DNA from: Pseudoroseomonas aestuarii
GTDB taxonomy: Bacteria > Pseudomonadota > Alphaproteobacteria > Acetobacterales > Acetobacteraceae
Direction: 5' to 3'
DNA length: 64,000 nucleotides
Assembly: GCF_042651065.1 (NCBI RefSeq)
Contig: NZ_JBHSCH010000014.1
Span: forward strand, 1-64,000
Position numbers and translations under genes: made by a program. Position 1 is the first letter of the stretch; each line of letters starts with the position of its first letter. The notes under the pieces are model-generated. The model was not told where the DNA came from. It did no database searches and saw nothing but the letters and a program-made list of their open reading frames with translations. This document shows, one piece after another, positions 32,911 to 40,789 of the stretch.

Positions 32911-33798
32911 ATGACGCCCGACCTCAAGGCCCTGCCCGCCTTCCTCGCCGTGGCGGAGACGCGCAGCTTCCGCGCCGCCGCCGAGCGGCTCGGCGTCACC
33001 CGCCCGGCGGTCAGCCAGGCGATCGGCGGGCTGGAGGCGGATCTCGGCCAGGCGCTGTTCCGCCGCACCACCCGCAGCGTCAGCCTGACCGAGGCGGGGG
33101 AGGCGCTGCACCGCGCCGTGGCGCCGGCCATGGCCGAGATCGGCACCGCGCTGCGCACCGCGCGGGACCGGGAGGCGCGGCCGGGCGGCCAGCTCCGCCT
33201 CGCCGTCTCCTCCATCGCCGAGGAATTCCTGGCCGGGCCGATGCTGGCCGCCTACGCCGCCGCCTGCCCCGGCGTGCAGATCGACATCACCGTGACCGAC
33301 GAGGAGCACGACATCGTCGCCGGGGGCTTTGATGCCGGGGTGCGGCTGGGCGAGGTGATCGAGCAGGACATGGTCGCCATCCCCGTCTCCGGCCCGCAGC
33401 GTCAGCTCGCCGTCTGCGCGCCGGCCTATCTGGCGCGGGCGGGGCGGCCGGCGCATCCGCGCGAGCTGGCGCGGCACCGCTGCATCGGCTGGCGGCCGGC
33501 GCCGGGCGTAGCACCCTATCGCTGGGAGTTCGCCGAGGGGGGGCGGGATTTCGCCGTGGCGGTGCAGCCGGAGATCACCACCAACGAGATGGGGCTGATG
33601 ATCCGGCTGGCCCTGGCCGGGGCGGGCATCACCTTCGGCATGGCGGAGAGCTTCCGGCCCCATCTCGAGCGCGGCGCGCTGGTGCCGGTGCTGGAGGAGT
33701 TCTGCCCGCGCTTCCCGGGCTTCTACCTCTACTTCCCCAGCCGGCGGAACCTGGCGCCGAAGCTGCGGGCGCTGGTGGATCTCCTCCGCGCCCGCTGA
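32911..33798 (+). CDS. LysR family transcriptional regulator
   Basis: The 295-residue regulator has an N-terminal winged helix-turn-helix (LPAFLAVAETRSFRAAAERLGVTRPAVSQAIGGLEADLG). The substrate-binding domain starts near residue 93 and includes GVRLGEVIEQDMVAIP and a WRPAPGVAPYRWEF segment. GVRLGE-x-DMVA places it in the large CrgA/PA-type subgroup that often controls a divergent SDR. The divergent gene at 32810 is therefore its probable target. The frame remains open upstream, but the helix-turn-helix starts right after ATG 32911. Confidence 0.93.
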   Translation: MTPDLKALPAFLAVAETRSFRAAAERLGVTRPAVSQAIGGLEADLGQALFRRTTRSVSLTEAGEALHRAVAPAMAEIGTALRTARDREARPGGQLRLAVSSIAEEFLAGPMLAAYAAACPGVQIDITVTDEEHDIVAGGFDAGVRLGEVIEQDMVAIPVSGPQRQLAVCAPAYLARAGRPAHPRELARHRCIGWRPAPGVAPYRWEFAEGGRDFAVAVQPEITTNEMGLMIRLALAGAGITFGMAESFRPHLERGALVPVLEEFCPRFPGFYLYFPSRRNLAPKLRALVDLLRAR

Positions 33799-33820
33799 GG
33801 CTCCCGCCGAACGCTGGCGC

Positions 33821-34828
33821 TCAGTCCGCCGTGGCGCCGCTGGCGCGCACCAGCGGCACCCAGAAATCCAGCTCGCTCCGCAGGAAGGCGGCGAAATCCT
33901 CCGGCGTGCCCTTCTCGATCGGCGGCAGCTCCATCTCCCGCAGCCGCTGCGCGGTGGCCGGCTCGGTGACGGCGGCGCGCACCGCCGCGTTCATCCGCGC
34001 CACGATGGGCGCGGGCGTGCCGGCGGGGGCGAAGACGCCGAACCAGCTATAGGCCTTGTAGCCGGGCAGCCCGGCCTCGGCGGCGGTCGGCACCTCGGGC
34101 ATCAGGGCGGAGTGCTGGTCGGTGGCGATGGCCAGGCAGCGCAGCGCGCCGGCCTTGTGGTGCGGCGCGATCAGCGCCGGCGTGTCGAAGGCGATGGCGA
34201 CCTGGCCGGCCAGCAGGTCGTTCAGCATCGGCGCGCTGCCGCGATAGGGCACATGCGTGGCCTCGGCGCCGATGGTGTTGAGGAAGCTCACCGCGGCGAT
34301 GTGCGCCGAGCCGCCCGCGCCGCCCGTGCCATAGGCGTATTGGCCCGGATTGGCCTTCAGCAGCGCGACCAGCCCGGCCAGGGTGGTGACGCCGAGCGCC
34401 GGATGCACGGTGATGCAGATGGGCACCAGAACGGTGGGCGCGACCGCGACGAAATCCTTCACCGGGTCGTAGGGCAGCCGCTCGCGGTAGAGGCCCACCG
34501 CCAGCACATGGGTGGAGATGGTGCCCATCAGGAAGGTGGAGCCGTCGGCCGGGGCCTTGGCCACGGCGTCGGAGCCCAGCGTGCCGCCGGCGCCGGCGCG
34601 GTTCTCGATGACGACGGGCTGGCCCAGCACCTCCTGCATCCGCGGCGCCAGCAGGCGGGCCGAGACATCGGTGCTGCCGCCGGCGGCGAAGGGCACCACC
34701 ATGCGCACCGGGCGGCTGGGCCAGGCGGGCGTGGCCGTCGCCTGGGCGCGGGCGGGGTGCGGGGCGGGAAGCACCGCAGCCGCCCCCAGGGTGGCGGGCA
34801 GCATCAGGGTCGCGCGGCGGGACAGCAT
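33821..34828 (-). CDS. Tripartite tricarboxylate transporter receptor (Bug family)
   Basis: The 335-residue periplasmic receptor has a twin-arginine-like signal (LSRRATLMLPATLGAAAVL, cleavage after PARAQ). It carries the Bug signature VRMVVPFAAGGSTDVSARLLAPRMQEVLGQPVVIENRAG, then ATHVPYRGSAPMLNDLLAGQV. Bug receptors bind carboxylates, nicotinate or other small acids for TctAB-type transporters, but most are solitary as here. The two genes that follow in transcription are an M20 peptidase on its upstream side and the convergent LysR gene, so no ligand can be guessed. Confidence 0.93.
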   Translation of the reverse strand: MLSRRATLMLPATLGAAAVLPAPHPARAQATATPAWPSRPVRMVVPFAAGGSTDVSARLLAPRMQEVLGQPVVIENRAGAGGTLGSDAVAKAPADGSTFLMGTISTHVLAVGLYRERLPYDPVKDFVAVAPTVLVPICITVHPALGVTTLAGLVALLKANPGQYAYGTGGAGGSAHIAAVSFLNTIGAEATHVPYRGSAPMLNDLLAGQVAIAFDTPALIAPHHKAGALRCLAIATDQHSALMPEVPTAAEAGLPGYKAYSWFGVFAPAGTPAPIVARMNAAVRAAVTEPATAQRLREMELPPIEKGTPEDFAAFLRSELDFWVPLVRASGATAD

Positions 34829-34959
34829 CGGGGCGGGTTCCGGTGTGGGGAAGCGCGGATGCTGCGGCGCGGCAAGGCAGGCGTCAACGGGGCGGAGTCG
34901 GCGGGGCGGCCGCCGCGTGCCGCCGCTTGCCCCCCTGTCGGCCCCGCGCCCGGCCGGCC

Positions 34960-36129
34960 TCAGACGCTGGCCAGCAGCCCGGCGAAGAGCCGCGCGCGCG
35001 GCACCAGGCTGTCGATCAGCAGGTGCTCCTGCAGGGTGTGGATGCCCGCCCCCTGCACGCCCAGCCCGTCCAGCGTGGGGATGCCCATGGCGCCGGTGAA
35101 GTTGCCGTCCGAGCCGCCGCCGGCGCTCTGGTGGCTGATGGCGAAGCCGAGCTTGGCCGCCAGCCCCTTCGCCGTGGCGTAGAGGCCCATGGTGTTGGCA
35201 TCCGGCTCCCACACCGGGCGGGTCACGCCGCGCCGCACCGCGAGCTGCACGTCGGCGGCGCCGGCGGCGAGGCCGAGCATCCGCTCCACGGCCTGGTCGA
35301 GGTCGGCCTGCCGCTTGGCCATGGTCAGCGCCTCGGCGTCGCAATGGGTGGCCACGCAGTTCACCCACTGCCCGCCCTGCACCACGCCCACCGAGAAGGT
35401 GCAGGCCTCGGTGGTCATCGCCTCGATCGCCAGCACCTGCCGGCACATCTCGCGGATGGCGCTGCGCCCGTCGGAGAGGGCGGAGCCGGCATGGCTGGGC
35501 CGGCCCGTGGTGCGCAGGTTGAAGCGGGCGATGGCGTAGCGGCCCGTCACCACGCCGCCATCGGGGCGGGCGGGCTCGGGCACCAGCACCACCTCGTGCC
35601 GCGCCGCCTCGGCCTCGATCAGGTCGCGCGTCGAGGGGCTGCCGATCTCCTCGTCGCTGGTCAGCAGGAAGGTGACGGGGCGGCGCGTGGCGATGCCGGC
35701 CTGCACCATCGCGGCCATCGCCTGCAGCGCGATGTAGGTGCCGCCCTTCATGTCGCAGATGCCGGGGCCGAAGGCGCGCTCGCCCTCGACGCGGTAGGGC
35801 AGGGCGCCGAGCGTGCCGACGGGGTGGACGGTGTCGAGATGCGCCAGCACCAGGATGCCGCCCTCCATCTCGCCATCCGGGTGCGGGAAGCGGGCGCGCA
35901 CGCAGTCGCCGAGGCCCATCCGGCCGGGGATGCGCTCGACGCGGGCGCCGAGCAGCGCCAGGTCGCGCGAGGCCAGCGACATCATGCGGTTGACGGCGGC
36001 GGCGTCGAAGGTGGGGCTCTCGCACTCCACCCAGGGGCGCAGCCCCTCCAGCAGCGCGGTGGCCTCGAAGGGCAGGGCCAGGGCGCGCTGGGCCTCCGGC
36101 TGTTCGGTACGGGTCTCGGTGGCGTCCAT
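34960..36129 (-). CDS. M20 family metallopeptidase (carboxypeptidase G2 / glutamate carboxypeptidase type)
   Basis: This 389-residue dizinc peptidase has LVLAHLDTVHPVG (His97, Asp99), GICDMKGG (Asp126), TSDEEIGS (Glu160/161) and GGGSDGNF in the C-terminal part. It has the usual dimerisation domain with the RPSHAGS motif between. Members remove C-terminal glutamate or hydrolyse related amides. No export signal is present, so it should be cytoplasmic. A Bug receptor gene lies 131 bases downstream on the same strand, which could mean uptake and cleavage of one compound. ATG 36127-36129 was chosen since the domain starts soon after. Confidence 0.88.
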   Translation of the reverse strand: MDATETRTEQPEAQRALALPFEATALLEGLRPWVECESPTFDAAAVNRMMSLASRDLALLGARVERIPGRMGLGDCVRARFPHPDGEMEGGILVLAHLDTVHPVGTLGALPYRVEGERAFGPGICDMKGGTYIALQAMAAMVQAGIATRRPVTFLLTSDEEIGSPSTRDLIEAEAARHEVVLVPEPARPDGGVVTGRYAIARFNLRTTGRPSHAGSALSDGRSAIREMCRQVLAIEAMTTEACTFSVGVVQGGQWVNCVATHCDAEALTMAKRQADLDQAVERMLGLAAGAADVQLAVRRGVTRPVWEPDANTMGLYATAKGLAAKLGFAISHQSAGGGSDGNFTGAMGIPTLDGLGVQGAGIHTLQEHLLIDSLVPRARLFAGLLASV

Positions 36130-36286
36130 GGCGTTCTTCTCTCCCGGCTGGGTCGGCGCGAAGGGTGGTGCAGCCTGCGGCGGGGCGGGGGCGGGTGGCA
36201 AGGGGGGCGGGCCGGCAAAGCGGCGGCGGGACCCCGCGGAAGCGCGATGATGCATCCCGCGCCGTCCCTGCTAAACATGGCCGCTG

Positions 36287-37099
36287 ATGACCGAACTCTC
36301 TCCCCCCCGCCGGATCGCCCCGCAGACCGGCCCGCATCTGTGGCTGGGCAGCAGCCTGAGCCCGGCCGACTGGATGCTGCCGCTCGGCGGCGAGATCGCG
36401 GCCGAGATCGAGGCGGCGCTCTCCACCCCCGGCACCGTCCTGGCGCGGCTGGACCCGCTGCTGGCGCAGCTGGCCGGGCGGCTGGCGCATGGGCTGGGCT
36501 TCGCGCTGCTGCGCGGCCTGCCGCTGCCGCCCGAGCCCGCCGTGCTGCTGGGCCTGCTGGGCAGCCGCATGGGCCGCCCCGTCCATGCCCCGCCGCCCGC
36601 GGGCCCGCCCGACGGCCTCTGGCACACCGAGCCCTGCGACGCGCTGCTGCTGCTCTGCCGCGAGGCGGTGGAGGTGACGCTGCTCTCCGCCGCCGCGCTG
36701 CACAACGCGCTGCTGAAGAACGACCGCGCCGCGCTGGAGGTGCTCTACCGCGCCCTGCCGCATTTGGCGCCGGAGCCGCCGGGGCCGCATTTGGCGCCGG
36801 AGCCGCCGGGCCGGCGCCTGCCGGTCTTCGCCGTGACCAGCGGCGTGTTCGCCGCCCGCTGCGACCGCGCGACACTGGACGCCGAGGCCTGCGGCGGCGC
36901 GCTCGGCGCGCTGGACGAGGCGGCGGCCACGCCGGGGCTGGCGTTGAAGCTGCCGCTGCGGCCGGGCGACCTGCTCTGCGTCAATCCCTTTCTGGTCTGG
37001 GCCTCCCGCGTGCCCGGCCTGTCGGCGCTGCCGCTGGTGATGCCCAGCTCGCGCCTCTCGGACGGCGCCTTCGCGGCGCTGCACGCGGCGGAGGGCTGA
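36287..37099 (+). CDS. TauD/TfdA-like dioxygenase homologue lacking the distal iron-binding His
   Basis: The 270-residue protein shows parts of the taurine-dioxygenase-like fold: GFALLRGLPLP at residues 71-81, an iron-binding-type WHTEP segment (His113, Glu115 where HxD is usual), ALHNALLKNDRAALEVLYRAL, and RPGDLLCVNPFLVWASRV at about 225-242. In active relatives the last segment contains the distal His (vlHgR-like); here it reads VWAS, so the facial triad is incomplete. An exact 27-base duplication adds PHLAPEPPG twice at residues 159-176. The frame is otherwise open and overlaps nothing. It may be a degenerate or repurposed protein; the family call is tentative. Confidence 0.55.
   Translation: MTELSPPRRIAPQTGPHLWLGSSLSPADWMLPLGGEIAAEIEAALSTPGTVLARLDPLLAQLAGRLAHGLGFALLRGLPLPPEPAVLLGLLGSRMGRPVHAPPPAGPPDGLWHTEPCDALLLLCREAVEVTLLSAAALHNALLKNDRAALEVLYRALPHLAPEPPGPHLAPEPPGRRLPVFAVTSGVFAARCDRATLDAEACGGALGALDEAAATPGLALKLPLRPGDLLCVNPFLVWASRVPGLSALPLVMPSSRLSDGAFAALHAAEG
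36758..36811 (+). repeat. 27-bp tandem duplication inside the TauD-like gene
   Basis: Two adjacent 27-base copies differ only at the last base (36758-36784 and 36785-36811). They encode PHLAPEPPG twice in frame. Confidence 0.9.
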
Positions 37100-37104
37100 G
37101 GGCG

Positions 37105-37851
37105 ATGCGCATCCTGGTGGCCAATGCCAACACCAACGCGGCGATCACCGCGCGCTGCGCCGAGGCGGCGCGCGCCGCCGCCGCGCCGGGCACCGAGATC
37201 GTCCCCGCCACGCCGCGCTTCGGCGCCGCGGCCATCTCCACCCGGGCGGAGAACATCGTCGCCGGCCACGCGCTGCTGGAGCTGCTGGCGGAACATGCCG
37301 GGCAGGTGCAGGCGGTGGTGCTGGCCGTCAGCCACGACACGGCGCTGGAGGGGGCGCGCCAGCTCATGCCCTGCCCGGTGCTGGGCATGACCGAGGCGGC
37401 CTGCCTCGTCGCCTGCACCACCGGGGCGCGCTTCGGGCTGGTGACGCTGGGCAGTGCCGAGACCTACCGGGAGCTGGTGGCACGGCATGGCCTCTCCGGC
37501 CGCCTCTCCGGCCTGGAGGGCGTGGCGATGACGCCGCAGCAGGCGGTGGCGGACCCGGCCGCGGCCAAGGCGATGCTGCGCGGCGCCATCGGCCGGCTGG
37601 TGGAGGGCGGCGCCGATTCGGTCATCCTCGGCGGCGCGGCGCTGGCCGGCATGGCGGCGGAGCTGTCGGCGGAGGACCCGCAGGGGCCGCCCGTGCCGCT
37701 GCTGGACGGCATCGCCTGCGGGGTGAAGCTGGCCGAGGCGCTGGCCGGGCTCGGCCTGCCGCGGCCGCGCGCCGGCAGCATGGCGCCGCCCCAGGGGCGG
37801 GTGACCAGCGGCCTCTCCGGCCCCCTGGCGCGGCTGCTGGCCGGCGGCTGA
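37105..37851 (+). CDS. Aspartate/glutamate/hydantoin racemase family protein
   Basis: This 248-residue protein of the Asp/Glu racemase superfamily starts RILVANANTNAAITARC, close to hydantoin racemases. It carries one catalytic-type cysteine context in MPCPVLGMTEAACLVAC and the second half-site near SVILGGAALAGMA. In the second site the usual cysteine (GCA) appears replaced by Ala, so it may be a decarboxylase-like or isomerase relative and not a two-base racemase. It begins five bases after the TauD-like gene, suggesting cotranscription. The substrate is unknown. Confidence 0.8.
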   Translation: MRILVANANTNAAITARCAEAARAAAAPGTEIVPATPRFGAAAISTRAENIVAGHALLELLAEHAGQVQAVVLAVSHDTALEGARQLMPCPVLGMTEAACLVACTTGARFGLVTLGSAETYRELVARHGLSGRLSGLEGVAMTPQQAVADPAAAKAMLRGAIGRLVEGGADSVILGGAALAGMAAELSAEDPQGPPVPLLDGIACGVKLAEALAGLGLPRPRAGSMAPPQGRVTSGLSGPLARLLAGG

Positions 37852-37861
37852 ACCCGCCAGC

Positions 37862-39751
37862 TTAGCCCGCCAGCCGGGCGGGGCCTTCCGGCAGCGGCCC
37901 GATCGCGGCCAGCCGGGCGGCCTCGGCCTCGGCCACGGGGCGGCCGAACAGCCAGCCCTGGCCGATGTCGCAGCCCATCTCGGCCAGCCGCGTGGCGGTG
38001 CCGGCATCCTCGATGCCCTCGGCCACGGCGGGCAGGCCCAGGCTGTGGCTGAGGCCGATGACGGCGGCGACGATCTTGCTGCTCTCGCTGCTCTGCGTCA
38101 TGTCGCGGATGAAGTCGCGGTCCACCTTGATCTTGTCGAAGGGCAGGGCGCGCAGGTGGCGCAGGCTGGAATAGCCGGTGCCGAAATCATCGAGCGAGAG
38201 CTTGATGCCCAGCGCCTTCAGCGCGCCCAGCAGCTCCCGCGCCAGGTCGAAATTCTCCACCAGCGCGCTCTCGGTCAGCTCGATCTCCAGCCGGGCGGGG
38301 GGCAGGCCGCTTTCGGCCAGCGCTTCGGCCACCATGGCGGGCAGGGTGCGGTCGCGCAGCTGCAGGGGGGAGACGTTCACCGCCAGCACCAGCGGCGCCG
38401 GCCAGGCGGCGGCGGCGCGGCAGGCGCGGCGCAGCAACTGCCGGGTCAGCGGGCCGATCAGCCCCGTCTCCTCGGCCAGCGGGATGAAGCGGTCCGGCGG
38501 CACCAGGCCATGGACCGGGTGCGGCCAGCGCGCCAGCATCTCGAACCCGATCAGCCGCCCCGACCCGCCGGGCGCGGCGCCGAGCGCCACGAGCGGCTGG
38601 AAGTGCGGCACCAGCGCCTCCGCCGCGATGGCGCGGCGCAGCTCCGCCTCCAGCGCCAGCCGCGCCCGCATCCGCTGGTCCATCTCCGCCTCGAAGATGC
38701 GGATGCCGCCGCGTCCCTCGGCCTTGGCGCGGTACATGGCGAGGTCGGCGCGGCGCAGCGCCTCCTCGGGCGGGCAGGGGCCGCCGTGGAGGATGGCGAT
38801 GCCCAGGCTGGCGCCCACCTGCACCTGCCGGTCTGCCTCCCCGCCGCCCTGCTCCTCCAGGACGAAGGGCTGCTCCAGCGCGGTGGCGACGCGGCGTGCC
38901 AGCCGGGCGGCGGTGTCGGCGGCGCCCGCGGCGTCCGGCCCCCCCGCCTCCAGCGTGGCGAGGATGACGAACTCGTCGCCCCCCAGCCGCGCCACCATGT
39001 CCTCCGGCCGCGCCAGCGCCGCCAGCCGCCCGGCCGCCGCCTGCAGCAGGCGGTCGCCGGTGGCGTGGCCGTGCAGGTCGTTGACGGGCTTGAAGCGGTC
39101 GAGGTCGATCAGCAGCACGGCCACGGCCTCCGCAGCCCCGTGCGACTCGAGCCGCAGGGCCAGCGCCTCCATCAGCCGGCGCCGGTTGGGCAGGCCGGTC
39201 AGCGGGTCCACCACGGCGAGGTGGCGGGACAGCGCTTCCGCCCGGCGCCGCCGGGCGGCCTCCCGCCGCGCATCCTGCAGGCGGCGCAGGGCGTAGGCGG
39301 TGCAGGCGAAGGGCAGCACGAGCAGGGCGGTGAGCCATTCGTCGATCTCCCACGCCTCATGCGCCGCGACGAAGGCGACCAGCGCCTCGAAGGCGTCGAG
39401 GCGGAGGCAGAGCGCGGTGGTGACGAGGTAGGCCAGCAGGACAACGGCAAGATCCCGCGTCTCCCGCCGCAGCCGCCGCCAGCGGGCGCGCAGCGCGCGG
39501 CGGGCCTCCACTCTCCCGGCTTGCCTTCTCCCGGCTTCCGCCCCGCCGGCTTCCGCTACTCCAGCCTCCGCTTCCCCGGCCTCCGCTTCCCCGGCCTCCG
39601 CTTCCCCGGTCTTCGCTTCCCTGGTCTTCGCTTCCCTGGTCTTCGCTTCCCTGGGGCGCTCCGGCCCGGCCGCGGCCGCCGCCTTCCAGGGCGGGCGGGG
39701 GCGGGCCGGGCTTGAGGCGGTCCGTGGGTTTTCGGGCGGGGCGGGATACAT
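37862..39751 (-). CDS. Membrane GGDEF-EAL protein with N-terminal pentapeptide repeats
   Basis: The 629-residue protein controls cyclic di-GMP. Residues 33-74 are Glu/Ala/Lys/Gly pentapeptide repeats (EAKTR, then EAEAG), followed by an Arg-rich stretch. Two membrane helices lie at about 101-119 and 138-156. The diguanylate cyclase domain has GGDEF at 257-261 and an inhibitory site RPED at 248-251, five residues upstream. The EAL domain has EML at 404-406, NVS at 459, ELTES at 491, DDFGTGYSS at 521 and EGIED at 578, so both active sites look intact. No PAS or other sensor domain is seen. The first in-frame ATG at 39749-39751 is used; the repeats make the true start uncertain. Confidence 0.9.
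   Translation of the reverse strand: MYPAPPENPRTASSPARPRPPWKAAAAAGPERPREAKTREAKTREAKTGEAEAGEAEAGEAEAGVAEAGGAEAGRRQAGRVEARRALRARWRRLRRETRDLAVVLLAYLVTTALCLRLDAFEALVAFVAAHEAWEIDEWLTALLVLPFACTAYALRRLQDARREAARRRRAEALSRHLAVVDPLTGLPNRRRLMEALALRLESHGAAEAVAVLLIDLDRFKPVNDLHGHATGDRLLQAAAGRLAALARPEDMVARLGGDEFVILATLEAGGPDAAGAADTAARLARRVATALEQPFVLEEQGGGEADRQVQVGASLGIAILHGGPCPPEEALRRADLAMYRAKAEGRGGIRIFEAEMDQRMRARLALEAELRRAIAAEALVPHFQPLVALGAAPGGSGRLIGFEMLARWPHPVHGLVPPDRFIPLAEETGLIGPLTRQLLRRACRAAAAWPAPLVLAVNVSPLQLRDRTLPAMVAEALAESGLPPARLEIELTESALVENFDLARELLGALKALGIKLSLDDFGTGYSSLRHLRALPFDKIKVDRDFIRDMTQSSESSKIVAAVIGLSHSLGLPAVAEGIEDAGTATRLAEMGCDIGQGWLFGRPVAEAEAARLAAIGPLPEGPARLAG
39541..39654. repeat. 15-bp tandem repeat within the GGDEF-EAL gene
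   Basis: About seven and a half units of 15 bases are present, such as CTTCCCCGGCCTCCG and CTTCCCTGGTCTTCG. The purest part is 39571-39645. They encode the N-terminal pentapeptide repeats, and unit number changes would keep the frame. Confidence 0.85.
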
Positions 39752-39881
39752 CGTCCCAGGCTAGGGCGCCGAAGCTAATGCTTCGTGACGAAGGCGCCGC
39801 CGCGCGAGGCGCGACGCCATAAGGGTTTGTTCACCATCGCCGCGCCACAAGGCCGGATGCACCGTCGCGCCGGAGTTCACG

Positions 39882-40616
39882 ATGGATGACCAGACCAGCA
39901 TCGCGCCCGTCAGCCCCAGCCCCGCGGAGGCCGCCGACGGGCTGGGCGCCGCCCTGCGCGCCGCCCTACAGGAGGAGATGGGGCCGCTCTTCAAGGAGCT
40001 GCGCGTCTTCGTCGACCGGCGCATCGCCGAGCTGAGCGCCGAGGTCGCCGCCACCTCCGACATGGCCGACATGGCGGAGGAGAAGATCTCGCAGAAGCTG
40101 GGGCTGGTGCACGAGCAGATCGCCAAGCTCGTCGCCATTCCCGCCGCCAGCACCCGTAACAGCGGGCTGGAGCTGGAGGCGGTGGTGCAGGCCACCGAGA
40201 CGGCGGCCAACACCATCATGGAGGCCACCGAGGCCATCCAGAGCTGGATCAGCAGCGGCCAGAAGGACCAGGCCTCGATCGAGGCGCTGTCCGCCCGGGT
40301 GAACTCGATCTTCGAGGCGTGCAGCTTCCAGGACATCACCGGCCAGCGCATCCGCCGCGCCATCCAGCATCTGCAGCAGGTGGAGACCATGCTGGAGCAG
40401 ATCGTGCCCGGCGTCAGCGCCGCGACCGACGCGATGGTGCCGCAGGTGAAGGTGCAGGCGCAGATGCGCACCACCAGCGATGCCGCCCAGGCCACGCCCG
40501 ACCTGTCGCAGGACGCGATCGATGCGCTGCTGAACGGCGCCGGCGCCGCGCCGGCCGCCGCGCCGGCCGCCGCGCCGATGTCGCAGGCGGAGATCGACGC
40601 GCTGTTGAACGGCTGA
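39882..40616 (+). CDS. cheZ: Protein phosphatase CheZ with two FliM-like CheY-binding motifs
   Basis: CheZ dephosphorylates CheY-P. The 244-residue protein has a long helical hairpin (residues about 45-175) with the catalytic region CSFQDITGQRI, where Gln150 corresponds to the essential Gln of E. coli CheZ and Asp151 follows. The C terminus holds two copies of an eleven-residue motif, SQDAIDALLNG (209-219) and SQAEIDALLNG (234-244), separated by an Ala/Pro linker. This motif closely resembles the CheY-binding N terminus of FliM. No other chemotaxis or flagellar genes are in the window. It diverges from the GGDEF-EAL gene. Confidence 0.88.
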   Translation: MDDQTSIAPVSPSPAEAADGLGAALRAALQEEMGPLFKELRVFVDRRIAELSAEVAATSDMADMAEEKISQKLGLVHEQIAKLVAIPAASTRNSGLELEAVVQATETAANTIMEATEAIQSWISSGQKDQASIEALSARVNSIFEACSFQDITGQRIRRAIQHLQQVETMLEQIVPGVSAATDAMVPQVKVQAQMRTTSDAAQATPDLSQDAIDALLNGAGAAPAAAPAAAPMSQAEIDALLNG

Positions 40617-40706
40617 GGCGGAAGGGGGCAGGCGCCGGGGGTGGCCCCGTGGGGCGGACCCACTGGGCGGCCCCACTTTGGGTCGGCGGGCTGCGGTTCA
40701 GCCCGC

Positions 40707-40770
40707 CCCATATTCAGCCGGCCCCCTATCAGCCGGCCCCATATTCAGCCGGCGCCGATTTCAGCCGGCG
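40707..40770. repeat. 15-16-bp intergenic tandem repeat
   Basis: Four units of the type CCCCATATTCAGCCGG lie in the space between the convergent cheZ and Bug receptor genes. The second unit is one base shorter, and the fourth begins CGCC. Function unknown. Confidence 0.8.
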
Positions 40771-40789
40771 CCGTTGCGGCGGGCCCGGC

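Noticed and set aside
33821..37084. Very long antisense open frames, for example over 1000 codons on the minus strand across 34829-37084
   Set aside because: In GC-rich DNA, stop codons are rare in alternative frames. These stretches are Ala/Arg/Pro/Gly-rich with no domains and overlap well-supported genes on the other strand.
39541..40770. CRISPR array
   Set aside because: The repeats around 39541-39654 and 40707-40770 are directly adjacent short units without unique spacers, and no cas genes are present.
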